In this document: positions 10,621 through 20,580 of the stretch, piece by piece | Position numbering within the stretch: position 1 is the stretch's first letter | How the letters are laid out: each line of letters opens with the position of its first letter | Assembly: GCA_001600695.1 (NCBI GenBank) | Contig: BCKQ01000029.1 | Span: 16,594-47,378 of the forward strand | Direction: 5' to 3' | DNA: 30,785 nucleotides | DNA from: Ascoidea asiatica | Lineage: Eukaryota; Ascomycota; Saccharomycetes; Ascoideales; Ascoideaceae | Translations under genes and position numbers: made by a program | The notes under the pieces: model-generated | What the model was told of the DNA's origin: nothing | The model's database searches: none | What the model saw: only the letters and a program-made list of their open reading frames with translations

Positions 10621-11200
10621 TATTTCTAATTGAAATTATAAATTCAGAAATAAAAGTTATAATAATACTATAATTAGAGAATAATATCTCTAATTTTAAT
10701 AATTTCAATGATTTTCAATAAAACTAATATATTGTTAAGGTTATAATATACATGGGTGAGGAACCATTGAATCAATTAAATTATATGATGAAGTTTATTT
10801 ATGAAAGATATTATGGATGGGTAATGATATTTAATTTAATTTTTTTTAAATTTAGTTAATAAGTTTAAAAATTGATTAACCAGATTCAATTAATGTTGAA
10901 AATGATTATTATTATAATCATATCACTGTTAACAGTAGTTTTGTTGTCATTATAATTGAACATATTCATTCTCATATATTGTATAATAAAAAAGATTCGA
11001 TCAAATTATTTGAAATATTTTCGAGTTATAAATAATTCAAAGACTTCTATTCGTAATTTCAATTCCAATTTAACTTTAATTTCCATTCGAGGAACAAGTA
11101 TTCTTTGAGGAAAATGTTTTAGATCTTCTCTTTTTTCAATAAAAAGAGATTTTTATTTAATTTGAATCAATAATTATATTATAATTACAGAGCCATGAGT
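10621..11200. other. AT-rich noncoding stretch
   Basis: No open frame, RNA gene or organised repeat that I can support. It is made of AT runs such as ATTATTATTATAATCAT. It ends at the repeat that flanks the assembly gap. Confidence 0.4.
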
Positions 11201-11295
11201 GCAAGTTTAAATAACTTCTATAACTTCTATAACTTCTAGGTTGTAGCATCTATTATGAATTAACACTTAGGGCACTAATTAAAAAAAAACAATCA
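11201..11295. repeat. 95-bp direct repeat, left copy, flanking the gap
   Basis: Bases 11201-11295 are identical to 11396-11490, with exactly 100 Ns between them. The unit contains a small internal repeat (ATAACTTCT three times). An exact repeat that abuts both edges of a 100-N gap is what two overlapping contig ends give when a scaffolder fails to merge them. Confidence 0.95.
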
Positions 11296-11395
11296 NNNNN
11301 NNNNNNNNNNNNNNNNNNNNNNNNNNNNNNNNNNNNNNNNNNNNNNNNNNNNNNNNNNNNNNNNNNNNNNNNNNNNNNNNNNNNNNNNNNNNNNN
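11296..11395. other. Assembly gap of 100 Ns
   Basis: A run of exactly 100 N, the usual placeholder for a gap of unknown size. Any open frame read across it is meaningless. Confidence 0.98.
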
Positions 11396-11490
11396 GCAAG
11401 TTTAAATAACTTCTATAACTTCTATAACTTCTAGGTTGTAGCATCTATTATGAATTAACACTTAGGGCACTAATTAAAAAAAAACAATCA
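11396..11490. repeat. 95-bp direct repeat, right copy, flanking the gap
   Basis: Identical to 11201-11295. See that entry: probably one real copy that appears twice. Confidence 0.95.
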
Positions 11491-11702
11491 TCTGTTAGGT
11501 AACATAAGGTGCTATTTAGCTATTGTTTTAAAAGCATTAAAAACACCCCAAATCCCCGGAAATAAACCGGAAAGTTTTAAATTTTCGAGGGCACTAAAAA
11601 AAACAGTTACCCAATGTAGTAAGTTACAAAAANACCCAATTCAGTAATTTATTCAAATAAAGTTGCGGTTTGTGTTTACTTACATTTATATACAGCTGTA
11701 CG

Positions 11703-11790
11703 AGTTTACGTTTTTAATCGCTGAAAATTTCAGGTTGAGGAAAAGTTACGTTTTTACGTTTTCCGAAAGAAACCTTCAAACGTAACCGGA
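11703..11790. promoter_or_regulatory. GTTACGTTT-type motif cluster (copy 2)
   Basis: TTTACGTTT at 11705-11713, AAGTTACGTTT at 11743-11753, TTTACGTTT directly after it, and the reverse form AACGTAACC at about 11779-11787. This is the counterpart of the array at 2106-2191. Keeping the core in two diverged copies suggests either functional sites or an old satellite-like array. Confidence 0.4.
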
Positions 11791-11797
11791 TTTTCCA

Positions 11798-11862
11798 AAT
11801 TCTTCTTCTTCTGCTTCTTCTTCTGCTGCTGCTGCTTTTGCTGCTTTTGCTGCTTTTGCAAT
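11798..11862. repeat. TTC/TGC trinucleotide repeat
   Basis: CTTCTTCTTCTGCTTCTTCTTCTGCTGCTGCTGC followed by three TTTTGCTGC units. On the minus strand it would encode Ser/Lys/Arg-type runs in a short open frame, but that frame looks like a by-product of the repeat. The equivalent stretch in copy 1 is about 2225-2300. Confidence 0.6.
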
Positions 11863-13240
11863 AACTTTCAATGCCTTTTGAAATTGCTTCAATTTGTAAA
11901 TAAATCACTTTTTTTACTTTTAATTCCAATATTATTACTTGTAGTTTCTCATTATCTATTTTTCGCCTTGTTTTTTCAATTAATAAATGCTTTTTTTTAA
12001 AGAATTTTTTCATGAAAAAAAATACAGAAATTTATGACGAATTGATAATTATAAAAGTATCATAAATGGCATTGATTTTTGCAAAGGAATTCAATAAAAA
12101 TATTTATTTTTTTTCTAGTTATTGTAATTGTAATTATTATTGTAGTTTTATTGTTTCAATAATGTTTTAACATTTTTCATTGATTTTTAATTCATTAAAT
12201 GAATATTAATATTATTTTTTTTGTTAAATAATTTAACTCAGATTAAATTTTTCAATGAAATAAATACCTCTTTTTTTTTCTTTAGAACTTCTCAATTTTA
12301 TTATTATTTTATTATTATTTTCAATTGAATAATTAAAATAAAAACTTAATTGTTGTTATTTTTTGTTTAAATAAAGATATGCAGTTTAAAAAAAATATTT
12401 TATCAATTAACATAATCAGATTTTTATTTATTTATTTTTTGTTTCGCAATAACCATTATCAGAAATAAGTAGAAAATAATTTGAGATTAAAATACAAATA
12501 AAGATATTTTTTTTTCTTCTTTTATTCTTCAAATTTATTCTTCCAATTGACAATAATGGTTTATTGAAATAAGTTACTGATAATAAATTGAGACAAAAGA
12601 CAACAGCTTATTATATTTAATTTTAATAAATAATTTCTGAGATAAAAAGAGAAATGAAAAAAAGAAACTAAAAACATCGGATTTTCCAATCATTTTTGAA
12701 TAAAGAATAAAATAAAAACAATTAAATTTATGTTTAGTTATTCATTTTTATTTTATTAATATTCTTCAATTTCATTAATATTATTTCAATTTCTTATATT
12801 ATCAAAATAAAACTTATGAAACTTGTGAAACTTGTGAAACTTGTAATAAATTCTAAAATATTTCCCTTTTTTTTTTACTCCTAAACGGTTTTCTCATTCC
12901 AAAATAAATATTATTCAATTTTAATTTAATCAATCATTCAATTAATCAATGAATTAATTCTTTAATTCATTAATTTATTAATCATTAAGATTAAATGGTA
13001 ATATTAATGAATTAACTAATTTAAATCCATTCTTATATTGAAAGATTGATTAAATTAAAATTGAAGAATTAACAANAACTCATTCATTTTCATGAAATTA
13101 AAATAAATTTGCCTTCATTCCACTTCAAATCTTTCATTTTTAATATTATTCCTAATATCATCCTTGTTATTATTCGTATTATCATTATTATTTGCTTTTT
13201 ATTTATAATCAAAAGCATTTTAAAATGTTATTTAGGAAAT
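11863..13240. repeat. Block b, copy 2 of the ~9-kb tandem duplication
   Basis: Counterpart of 2340-3720, with the anchors listed there. It holds a local triplication of GAAACTTGT at about 12817-12845 that copy 1 lacks. No gene is visible. Confidence 0.65.
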
Positions 13241-14650
13241 ATTACTTTAATCTCATTTAATNACCAATAGACATTAAAATTTATCATCAAATTCATCATT
13301 CTCTCATTATTATTTTGTTATAAACAAGTCATCAAATGGAAGAGTCTTATTAGAGATAATATTATTATTTTCTAAGTTATTGGCATTGGCATTGCTATTG
13401 TTATTGGTATTAATATTAATATTATTTAAATTATTTGAAGATTGAGAGATAAAATTTGAATATATATTTAAATTATATTCAAGATTTAAATAAAAATAAT
13501 NCAATTCAATATCAAGATAAAAGAGATCCTGAATTATCTAGGTANATTTAATAATAATTCAAATAATTTGAAAAATTTGTTGTTTTATGGAGAATATGCT
13601 ATTGATTAAATGAAATCTATTTTAAATTGAAAAAAATATTTTTGGGATTGTTGATTATTAGCTTTTAATTTGCAGGCTGCTAAGAAACTCATGAAATATT
13701 GGAAACATTATAATNAACATGAATAAAAGAAANTCCAATTGAAANTANTTAAATTCTGGAAGAAATGGAGTATTATTGGTATTAAAATAGAAAAAAAAAT
13801 TTCACATTATTATCAGTTTATTATCATTTTATTCACCATTCTATTCATAATTTTAAAGACTAATCTAGTCACCATGAAATACATTATTAATTTATTCTCT
13901 ATAATCAAGCAAAAAGCAAAAAGAATTTTCAAATTAAAAAAATAGCAGTACTGTGATTTGAGATAAATTCAAAAATCAAGGTAGATGAATAAATTGGAAT
14001 ATGAAAATTATTCTTGAGAAATATGATGCTTTAATTTTAAATAAAAAGGTTAATATTGATCTTAGCAGCTAATATACAATTATATCCATTATCTAATAGT
14101 TTAAATCCAAATTATAATTTGAAAAGTAATATTGNAAGGTTAAATAATGAATTAGCAACAATTTTTGAATATAAATATTCGTTAAATAAAAAAAGGTTAA
14201 TTAAATTTTTATGTTTTTCTTTTATTGATATTTTTTAGCAACATTCAAAGCAATCCATTTAGTGATTGAATATTGAGGTAATTAATATCAGAATGAAATA
14301 ATATAATATGAATTTAAAATATTAGAGAATGGATTGAATGAATTGGAGGAACTAAAAGGAATTATGAGAATTTGTAAAGATGATATAGANTAAGAATGTA
14401 GAATAAAATGATAATAATCTAATGATATTATAAAGCATATTTATCCTGAATATGATTAGTTTCATTATAGAATAATATTAATAATTGAAGGAGAATAGCA
14501 TAATATATTATGAATTAATATTAAATTATGTTAGTATTTATTATTATAATAATGAAAGTATTAATTGATAATGATATTATACTAATGATAATATAAAAGA
14601 TAGGTTTAATATAAATATTTAATGAATTAAAACAGGTTAATAATATTATT
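13241..14650 (+). pseudogene. Decayed gene R2 (copy 2 of R1)
   Basis: Same position in the duplication unit as R1, but shorter by over 1 kb. Coding-like pieces on the plus strand include 14310-14388, which reads EFKILENGLNELEELKG followed by IMRICKDDI and lines up with GSINELQQL in R1. A later piece reads SNDIIKHIYPEYD before a stop (about 14425-14460). Short open frames at 13739-13945 and 14056-14238 are surviving fragments rather than genes. On the minus strand, 13310-13504 holds an Asn-rich open frame that starts with no ATG; I leave it out as a gene. Function unknown. Confidence 0.45.
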
Positions 14651-15000
14651 TTATTAGCGCTTAATATAATTTATTAATATTATTTATTAATATTATTATT
14701 AATATTATAATGTTAATGAATTACAAGTTATATTATATTGAGATTATAATTGAGATTGAGATTGAGAATGAAATGAAAAGAGAATGAAAATTTTTAAAGC
14801 GTGTAAAGAATAAAGAATAAAGAATAAAGAATAAAGTACAACAAAAAGAGAATGAAGTGAAGTGAAGTTAATGATTAATGATTTATTCGATTAAGTAAAT
14901 TGAATAATGTTTTAATTTATTAATTGTATTATATTATTATAATCATTATTATAATCATTAATATAATCATTATTATAATTGTTATTATTATTGTTAAATT
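14650..15000. repeat. AT-rich and AAAGAAT-type simple repeats
   Basis: TTATTAATATTA runs at about 14670-14710, GAGATTGAGATTGAGA at about 14749-14765, four to five AAAGAAT units at about 14808-14834, then ATTATAATCATT units at about 14935-14985. No gene is supported. Confidence 0.6.
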
Positions 15001-15014
15001 GTTAACGTTTTGAG

Positions 15015-15593
15015 TTTTATTAGCCCCAAATGGGCAAAATTCAAAAGTATCAGAAATTGTGAAGAATGAAGTTTTACAATTAATGACAAAGATTATTACA
15101 ATGAAATAATACTACAATTACAATAATAACTATTACAATACAGTAATTAATAATTAATAATTAATAATTGATAATGAATAAACAAATAAACAATTGTTGA
15201 TTGTGAATTCATTTCTTTTTGCGGTGTTTGGCACTGTTTATTTTTATTTTATTTTATTTTATTTTCTCTTTCTGGTGTCTTTCCTTGCGTGAATGGAAAT
15301 GGAAATGGAAATGGAATTGGTGGTTGCATTTCTTTTGTTTTTACTTTGTTTTTACTTTGTTTTTGCATTGGCATTGGCATGAATTTTTGCATTTGCATTG
15401 TTTTTTGTGTTTTTATTTGACTTGGAACTCATTTCTGGGGTTTTATTCGGTTCTGAAGTTGCAATTTCTTTCTTATCTCCTTCATTCTCGTCTTTTCTTC
15501 TCGTCTTTTCTATCAAATGTCTCAGATAACTAAAGATAACTAAAGATAACTAAAATTAATAAAGATAAATAAGTTAAGTAAGTTAAAAGTGGG
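15015..15593. repeat. Block c, copy 2: upstream region of gene C
   Basis: Counterpart of 6905-7640; the anchors are given there. It contains local expansions absent from copy 1: TTTTA units (15240-15265), GGAAAT units (15295-15315), TTTTTACTTTG twice (15339-15362) and GCATTG units (15365-15400). The open frame 15219-15533 is built from these repeats and is not taken as a gene. Confidence 0.6.
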
Positions 15594-16290
15594 TAACGAA
15601 TTTCAAATTCAATTTCAAATTCAATTTCAAAAGAATCTGGTAAAAAAAATAGGCTTACAAAGCATTCAAACAAAATTTTCATTTCATTTTCAATTCAATT
15701 TCAATTCATTTCAATTCAATTTCAATTCATTTCAATTCATTTCAATTCAATTTCAAAGCTTATAAAAATCATATAAAAAGAGACATTTTCCTCCTTTGCC
15801 TCCCAGATTTTTACTTTTAATTCATTCAATCATCAATCATCAATTAATCAATTAAATAATCAACTAATCAATTATACAACTAATCAATTAATTAATCAAA
15901 TACTCTTTATTCTTATTCTTTTCTTATTCTTATTCTTATATTTCTTATTCATTTATTCATTTATTCATTTATTCATTTATATTCCTAGATTATCTCTTTG
16001 CTTTTAAATTATTATTTATTAGTTAATTGTATTCTCTTTACATTTATTTATCTTATTTGTCTTTGTCTTTGTCTTTTGTCTGTCTTTATTTAACATTACT
16101 TAACCTTTGTCTTTATTAATCTTTATTCATCTTTATTCATCTTGATTATCTTTTGATTATCTATTATTTATCTTTGTCTTTGTATCTTCAAATTACTATT
16201 ATATTATAACTATATTATATTTATTATATTATAACTATATTATAACTATTATAACTATTATAACATTATTTCATTAATTTCAATTCAAAT
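15594..16290 (+). promoter_or_regulatory. Upstream region of gene C with a TATA box and pyrimidine-rich repeats
   Basis: It starts with CAATTTCAAATT and CATTTCAATT units (15600-15755), then GCTTATAAAAATCATATAAAAAG (about 15759-15781), a good TATA candidate. After that come TTATTC, ATTTATTC and TCTTTG repeats and a TATAACTAT-rich run up to the ATG. If the TATA box is used, the mRNA leader would be about 400-480 bases, which is long for a yeast. I see no intron signals. Confidence 0.4.
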
Positions 16291-17850
16291 ATGAATTTTA
16301 ATTTCAATTCAAATAAGAATTTAATCTTTAATTCAATTGCTCCTTCAATAACTTTAAGTAATGATATATTTATTAAAAATCAATCAATTAAAGAATTAAT
16401 AATAAAAAATAAAATTAATTGTTCATATAATTCATGTTTATATAGTAAATATGAATTTAAATCAATTAAAGAATTATTATTTCATTATTATTTATTTCAT
16501 TGTTCATATTCAAAATTTTCATGTTGTTGTGAATTTTTAGAATCAAATTTTTATAGATATTTAACAAAAATTTGTTTAAAAGAAAAATTAAATGAAATTC
16601 AATTAAATGAAATTCAATTAATTCAATTAAAAAAATTTAATTTTAATAGTTTAATTACATTTTTAAAAGATGAAAATATTTTAGAAATTAATTTATTTTC
16701 AATTAATTATAAAAATTATGATTTAAATCCAAATTTTAATTCAAATTCAAATTCAACTTCAAATCATAATCATAATCATAATATTGAATCTTTTAATTTA
16801 AATGAAAAAAAAAATAATCAAAAACGTAAAATTATTGAATTAATTTCAATTGATTTTGATAATTATAATGATTTTATTAATCATTTAAAATTAGAACATC
16901 CTGAAGTTTATAAAATTCATTCTATTCATCTTAAAATTATTATTAAAAGTTATTTAAGTAATATTATTTATAGTTTTATTTATTCAAATGAAATTATTAC
17001 TTTTAATTATAATCATAGAAATATTTTAAATATTTTAAAAAAAATTGATAAAAGAATTGAGAAACATAATAGTTATCTGAAAGCATTTAATGATAGTATT
17101 AAAATTAAATCTGCTAAAAAAAATGGTATAAGAATTTTTGAATTTAAAAAAAAATTTCAATTTATTAAATTTGAAATTAAATATTTTAATTCTTTTAAAT
17201 TATTAATTCTTATTTTAAATTATATTGAAAATCTTTTAAAACTGTTAAAAATTAAATTAAATATTTTAGATTCTAATTTTTCAAATCATAAATTATTTAA
17301 ATTAAGATTTGAAATTTATAAATTTAATATTTATTTTCAATCTATTAATGATATTTTAAATTATTTACAAAATGATTCTTTNGATTTAATTGAATTTATT
17401 TGTCTTTATGAAACTGAAATNAACAATTATTTTATTAAGATTAAACATTATTCAAATAAAAAAAAGGATGAAGATTTAATCAAACAATATGAAGAATCAA
17501 TTAACCAAAAATGCTTAAAAGGATGTAAGTGTGAAACTAGATATGATTCTGATAAAGATAATTTTTTAAATTTTTTTGATTTTTCTGATGAAAGTGAAGA
17601 AGAAGATGAAAATGATGATGATNATGAAGCAAAAAAATCAAAAGAAGAAATTGAAGAAGAACATAGAGAAGAAGAAAGAATGATTAAACCAATTGGACTT
17701 TATAGAAATTTTCTTTTAAATCCAGTTGATGAAACTTATGGACAATTATTAATTCCATATGATAACAATTCGGTTGAATTTGATGAATTAAAAATTGGTG
17801 AATTTGATGGTGATTGTGAAGATGATGATGAATATGATGAAGATGAATAG
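16291..17850 (+). CDS. Gene C: unrecognised protein with a zinc-finger-like cluster and the IKPIGL/NFLLNP/DETY motif
   Basis: 519 codons from ATG 16291 to TAG. The first ATG in frame follows many upstream stops. A Cys/His cluster fits a C2H2-like finger: C44-x4-C49-x15-H65-x4-H70, followed by C71, C78, C79 and C80. A second finger-like tail, FINHLKLEHPEVYKIH (195-210), has kept its His residues but not the Cys pair. Next come an N/S/H-rich linker (150-165), a long K/I/N/L-rich helical middle, a CLKGCKCE patch, an E/D-rich segment, the family motif (I465 to P489), and a very acidic tail ending DDDEYDEDE. There is no signal peptide or membrane segment. It could be a nuclear DNA- or RNA-binding protein, but this is inference from the finger and acidic tail only. 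Three single Ns leave residues undefined. Gene A (3-536) is a paralogue. Confidence 0.8.
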   Translation: MNFNFNSNKNLIFNSIAPSITLSNDIFIKNQSIKELIIKNKINCSYNSCLYSKYEFKSIKELLFHYYLFHCSYSKFSCCCEFLESNFYRYLTKICLKEKLNEIQLNEIQLIQLKKFNFNSLITFLKDENILEINLFSINYKNYDLNPNFNSNSNSTSNHNHNHNIESFNLNEKKNNQKRKIIELISIDFDNYNDFINHLKLEHPEVYKIHSIHLKIIIKSYLSNIIYSFIYSNEIITFNYNHRNILNILKKIDKRIEKHNSYLKAFNDSIKIKSAKKNGIRIFEFKKKFQFIKFEIKYFNSFKLLILILNYIENLLKLLKIKLNILDSNFSNHKLFKLRFEIYKFNIYFQSINDILNYLQNDSXDLIEFICLYETEXNNYFIKIKHYSNKKKDEDLIKQYEESINQKCLKGCKCETRYDSDKDNFLNFFDFSDESEEEDENDDDXEAKKSKEEIEEEHREEERMIKPIGLYRNFLLNPVDETYGQLLIPYDNNSVEFDELKIGEFDGDCEDDDEYDEDE

Positions 17851-18381
17851 TAACTTTATTTTATTTCATGATAACATGATTTCACTTTGAATTTGAGGGG
17901 GTTTCTTACTTACTTATCTTTCTATTTATCTTTTTATCTTTTTATTTATCTTTTTATCTTTTTATTTACTTATTATTTACTTATTATTTACTTATTATTT
18001 ACCTTATTATTAGTTATTATTTACTTGATTGCTGTTTGATTTAACTAAAATCAAAAGTAATTAAAATAATTGTGATTTAATTCTATTGAGATTTCAAAAA
18101 TATTAAAAAGTAGCAACTGAGATTTTTATTTATGAAACAGAAGAAAAAAGTAACTTTATTTCGAATGTTCTTTGATTTCAAGTTTGCTATTGCTAAATAA
18201 TTCAATTAAATGCTGGTTTATCAAACTATTATATCATAGCAACTAAGGGAATTGAGATTTCAATTTGAAGTGTATAAAAAGATCCAAAATCTCCATACTT
18301 TTTTAAATTATAATCATTCTTCAAATCATCACTATAATATTTTATATAATATAAAATATAATATAAAATCTATTAATCAAA
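17851..18381 (+). promoter_or_regulatory. Intergenic region with a TATA box for the PNGase A-like gene
   Basis: It begins with TTTATCTTTTTATC and ATTTACTT repeats (17915-18005), probably the 3' region of gene C. TATAAAAA at 18273-18280 lies 102 bases before the ATG at 18382, a normal yeast distance. ATATAAAAT repeats follow up to the start. No other gene is visible. Confidence 0.5.
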
Positions 18382-20580
18382 ATGAGTCCATCTTCTGAAA
18401 CAGATAATTCTTCAGAGAATATTTATGGTAATGGATATAAATGTTTAGCTGTTCCTGATTATTTAAGATCATATTCTGCTGTTGAATTTGATATTGTTTC
18501 TGATGAAGAAAATTCATTACTTCTTGATGAAAAAGAATCAGATAATAATATCAATGATAATNATATTAATGATAATGATATTGATCATTCTTCTTCAGAG
18601 ACAAGTTTAAATTTAAATTNAAATTCAAAATCAAAATCAAAATCAAAATCAAAATTAAAACCAAAATCAAATTTTATGAAATTTATTTCAATTTTATCTG
18701 CTATTATTTTATTATGTATTATTTATTCAATTTCAAATTCTAGTTTATTTTCTGGTTCCAAAAGTAAAAGTAATGCTAATAATGCCAATGATAATAATAA
18801 TGGAGATGGTATTTTAATTCCAAAACCAAAATCAGTTGAAATTTTAGAATTAGATTTACCAATTAATTTTAATAAATTTTCTTCATATAAAAATTTTAAT
18901 TTAATTAAAGATTCATTAAATGAAAAAAATTTAAAAATTTCATCTGAATTTAAATCACCAAAAAATTTAAATGAATTTAATGGAATTATTTTAAATTTAA
19001 ATTTATCATCAAATATTATTAATTTTCCACAAAATTCAATTGGAATTGATATTTATTTAAATGAAATTTTAATTTGGAGATTATCATCACCAATTTCAAA
19101 TAATAAATTAAATTCAAATTTAATTAATTCTTCAATTTTTAAAGATTTATCAAAATATTTTAATTTATTTAAAAATAATTTAAATATTAATATTAAAGTT
19201 ATTGATGGTGAATTAAAAAATGATTTAAATATTTCATTAAATTTAATTTTATTTCAAGATAAAAATTATAAACATAAAAAAAAGTTATGTGATAATNATA
19301 AACCAAAAAGACCAATTGAAATTGGAGAAATTTTTGAATTAAAACCTGCAGATAAAATTATTTCAATTTCAAATTCAGGTAAATCATTTGAATTACCAAA
19401 AGAGAAATTTGAAATTAATTTAAAAAAAGTATCAAAAAAGACAACATCAGTATATTTAGATTTATTTGCAACAGCTTTAGATAAAGATTTAACATATTTT
19501 AAAGAATTTATTAAAAGAAATGATGAAGATGGTAGTGNTGATGATGATGATGATGATGATGATGAACCAAGTGGACCAATTCGAATTATAAATATTTATG
19601 CAAATAATATTTTTATTCAATCAATTTCACCACAACCAGGATCATTATTTCCAGAAGAAATTTCTGATTTTTTTTTAAAAACTTCAGCATTTCAACCATT
19701 AGCAGGAATTGGAACATTAACAGGAATTTCATATATGATATCATTATCAACAATTTTACCATTATTATGGGAAAATGATGTTAAATTAAATATTGAAGTA
19801 ATTTCACCAATTAAAAAAGAAGATAAAGATAAAGAAATTAAAGAACCTTCAGAACCAATGTTACCACCAGGTAATTCAATAAATTTTGAAGCAAAATCAA
19901 AATGGTTAATTGATGGAAATTTATTAACATGGGAATCAGAAAAAATTAAAGATTCAAAAGGAGAAATAATTTTAACAAATTCATTAATTAAAAGTAGTGG
20001 AAAATATTTAAATTCATTACCTGGAAATTTTAATGAATTAACAAAATGTGAAATTTATTCANGATTAATTTCAAAAATTGAATTTATATTATCAGATAAT
20101 TTAATTCATACATTATTTTATAAATTTAATTCTTCAACAATTTCAATTCATTCAAATTCTAAAAAATTATTATCACATAATTTAAAATCAATTAATATTA
20201 ATAAAGTTAAATTAAATATTGAAGAAGAAATTGGTAATGGTAATGGTAATGGTAATGGTAATGGTAATGGTAATGATGGTGGTGGTGATTTAAATTCAAT
20301 TCATTCAATTGAATTTAAATCTTCATATCCTTTAATACTTACAGAAGTTAAACCAATGAAATATAATCCAATTTCTAAANCAAGTGGAAATTTAAAAACT
20401 GGAATTGAATATAATTTAAAATTAAAAGGAGAAAAAATTTTTAAATTAATTAAAGAATCTAAATTTAAATTATCAAATAATATTTTAAAAACAGATGTTA
20501 AAATTAATAAAAAAAGTAAATTTAATAAAGATTATTATAAAAAATTAGAAGCTATTGATGGATCTATTACTAAAGATTGA
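18382..20580 (+). CDS. PNGase A-like type II membrane protein
   Basis: 732 codons. The product resembles the fungal peptide-N4-(N-acetyl-beta-glucosaminyl) asparagine amidase A family, whose founding plant enzyme removes N-glycans from glycopeptides. The cytosolic N-terminus carries D/N/I and a Lys-Ser repeat (80-97). One membrane segment follows (about 98-120, FMKFISILSAIILLCIIYSI), so the rest should face the secretory lumen or outside. The domain starts near residue 152 (ILELDLPINF). Family features are the GIDIYLNEILIWRLSSP segment (221-237), IRIINIYANNIFIQSISP (400-417), FQPLAGIGTLTG (437-448), LPLLWENDVKLNIEV (459-473) and WLIDGNLLTW (508-517). Low-complexity inserts are a poly-Asp run (387-394) and an Asn-Gly run near 625-637. 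I cannot confirm catalytic residues, so activity is uncertain. Baker's yeast lacks an obvious relative, as far as I know. Several Ns occur. Confidence 0.72.
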   Translation: MSPSSETDNSSENIYGNGYKCLAVPDYLRSYSAVEFDIVSDEENSLLLDEKESDNNINDNXINDNDIDHSSSETSLNLNXNSKSKSKSKSKLKPKSNFMKFISILSAIILLCIIYSISNSSLFSGSKSKSNANNANDNNNGDGILIPKPKSVEILELDLPINFNKFSSYKNFNLIKDSLNEKNLKISSEFKSPKNLNEFNGIILNLNLSSNIINFPQNSIGIDIYLNEILIWRLSSPISNNKLNSNLINSSIFKDLSKYFNLFKNNLNINIKVIDGELKNDLNISLNLILFQDKNYKHKKKLCDNXKPKRPIEIGEIFELKPADKIISISNSGKSFELPKEKFEINLKKVSKKTTSVYLDLFATALDKDLTYFKEFIKRNDEDGSXDDDDDDDDEPSGPIRIINIYANNIFIQSISPQPGSLFPEEISDFFLKTSAFQPLAGIGTLTGISYMISLSTILPLLWENDVKLNIEVISPIKKEDKDKEIKEPSEPMLPPGNSINFEAKSKWLIDGNLLTWESEKIKDSKGEIILTNSLIKSSGKYLNSLPGNFNELTKCEIYSXLISKIEFILSDNLIHTLFYKFNSSTISIHSNSKKLLSHNLKSININKVKLNIEEEIGNGNGNGNGNGNGNDGGGDLNSIHSIEFKSSYPLILTEVKPMKYNPISKXSGNLKTGIEYNLKLKGEKIFKLIKESKFKLSNNILKTDVKINKKSKFNKDYYKKLEAIDGSITKD

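Noticed and set aside
11253-11444. Minus-strand open frame across the gap
   Set aside because: More than half of it is N, and the flanks are a duplicated contig end.
13310-13504. Asn-rich minus-strand open frame
   Set aside because: Starts at TTG, simple Asn/Ala repeats, no counterpart in the first unit. It could be a relic but is not a gene I can support.
15219-15533. 104-codon open frame upstream of gene C
   Set aside because: Built from simple repeats (GGAAAT, TTTTA, GCATTG) that are missing from the other copy of the block.
17041-17250. Decoding of CTG as Ser or Leu in this yeast
   Set aside because: Gene C has at least two CTG codons (SYLKAF and LLKLLK contexts), but they lie in unconserved positions, so the genetic code cannot be judged from them.
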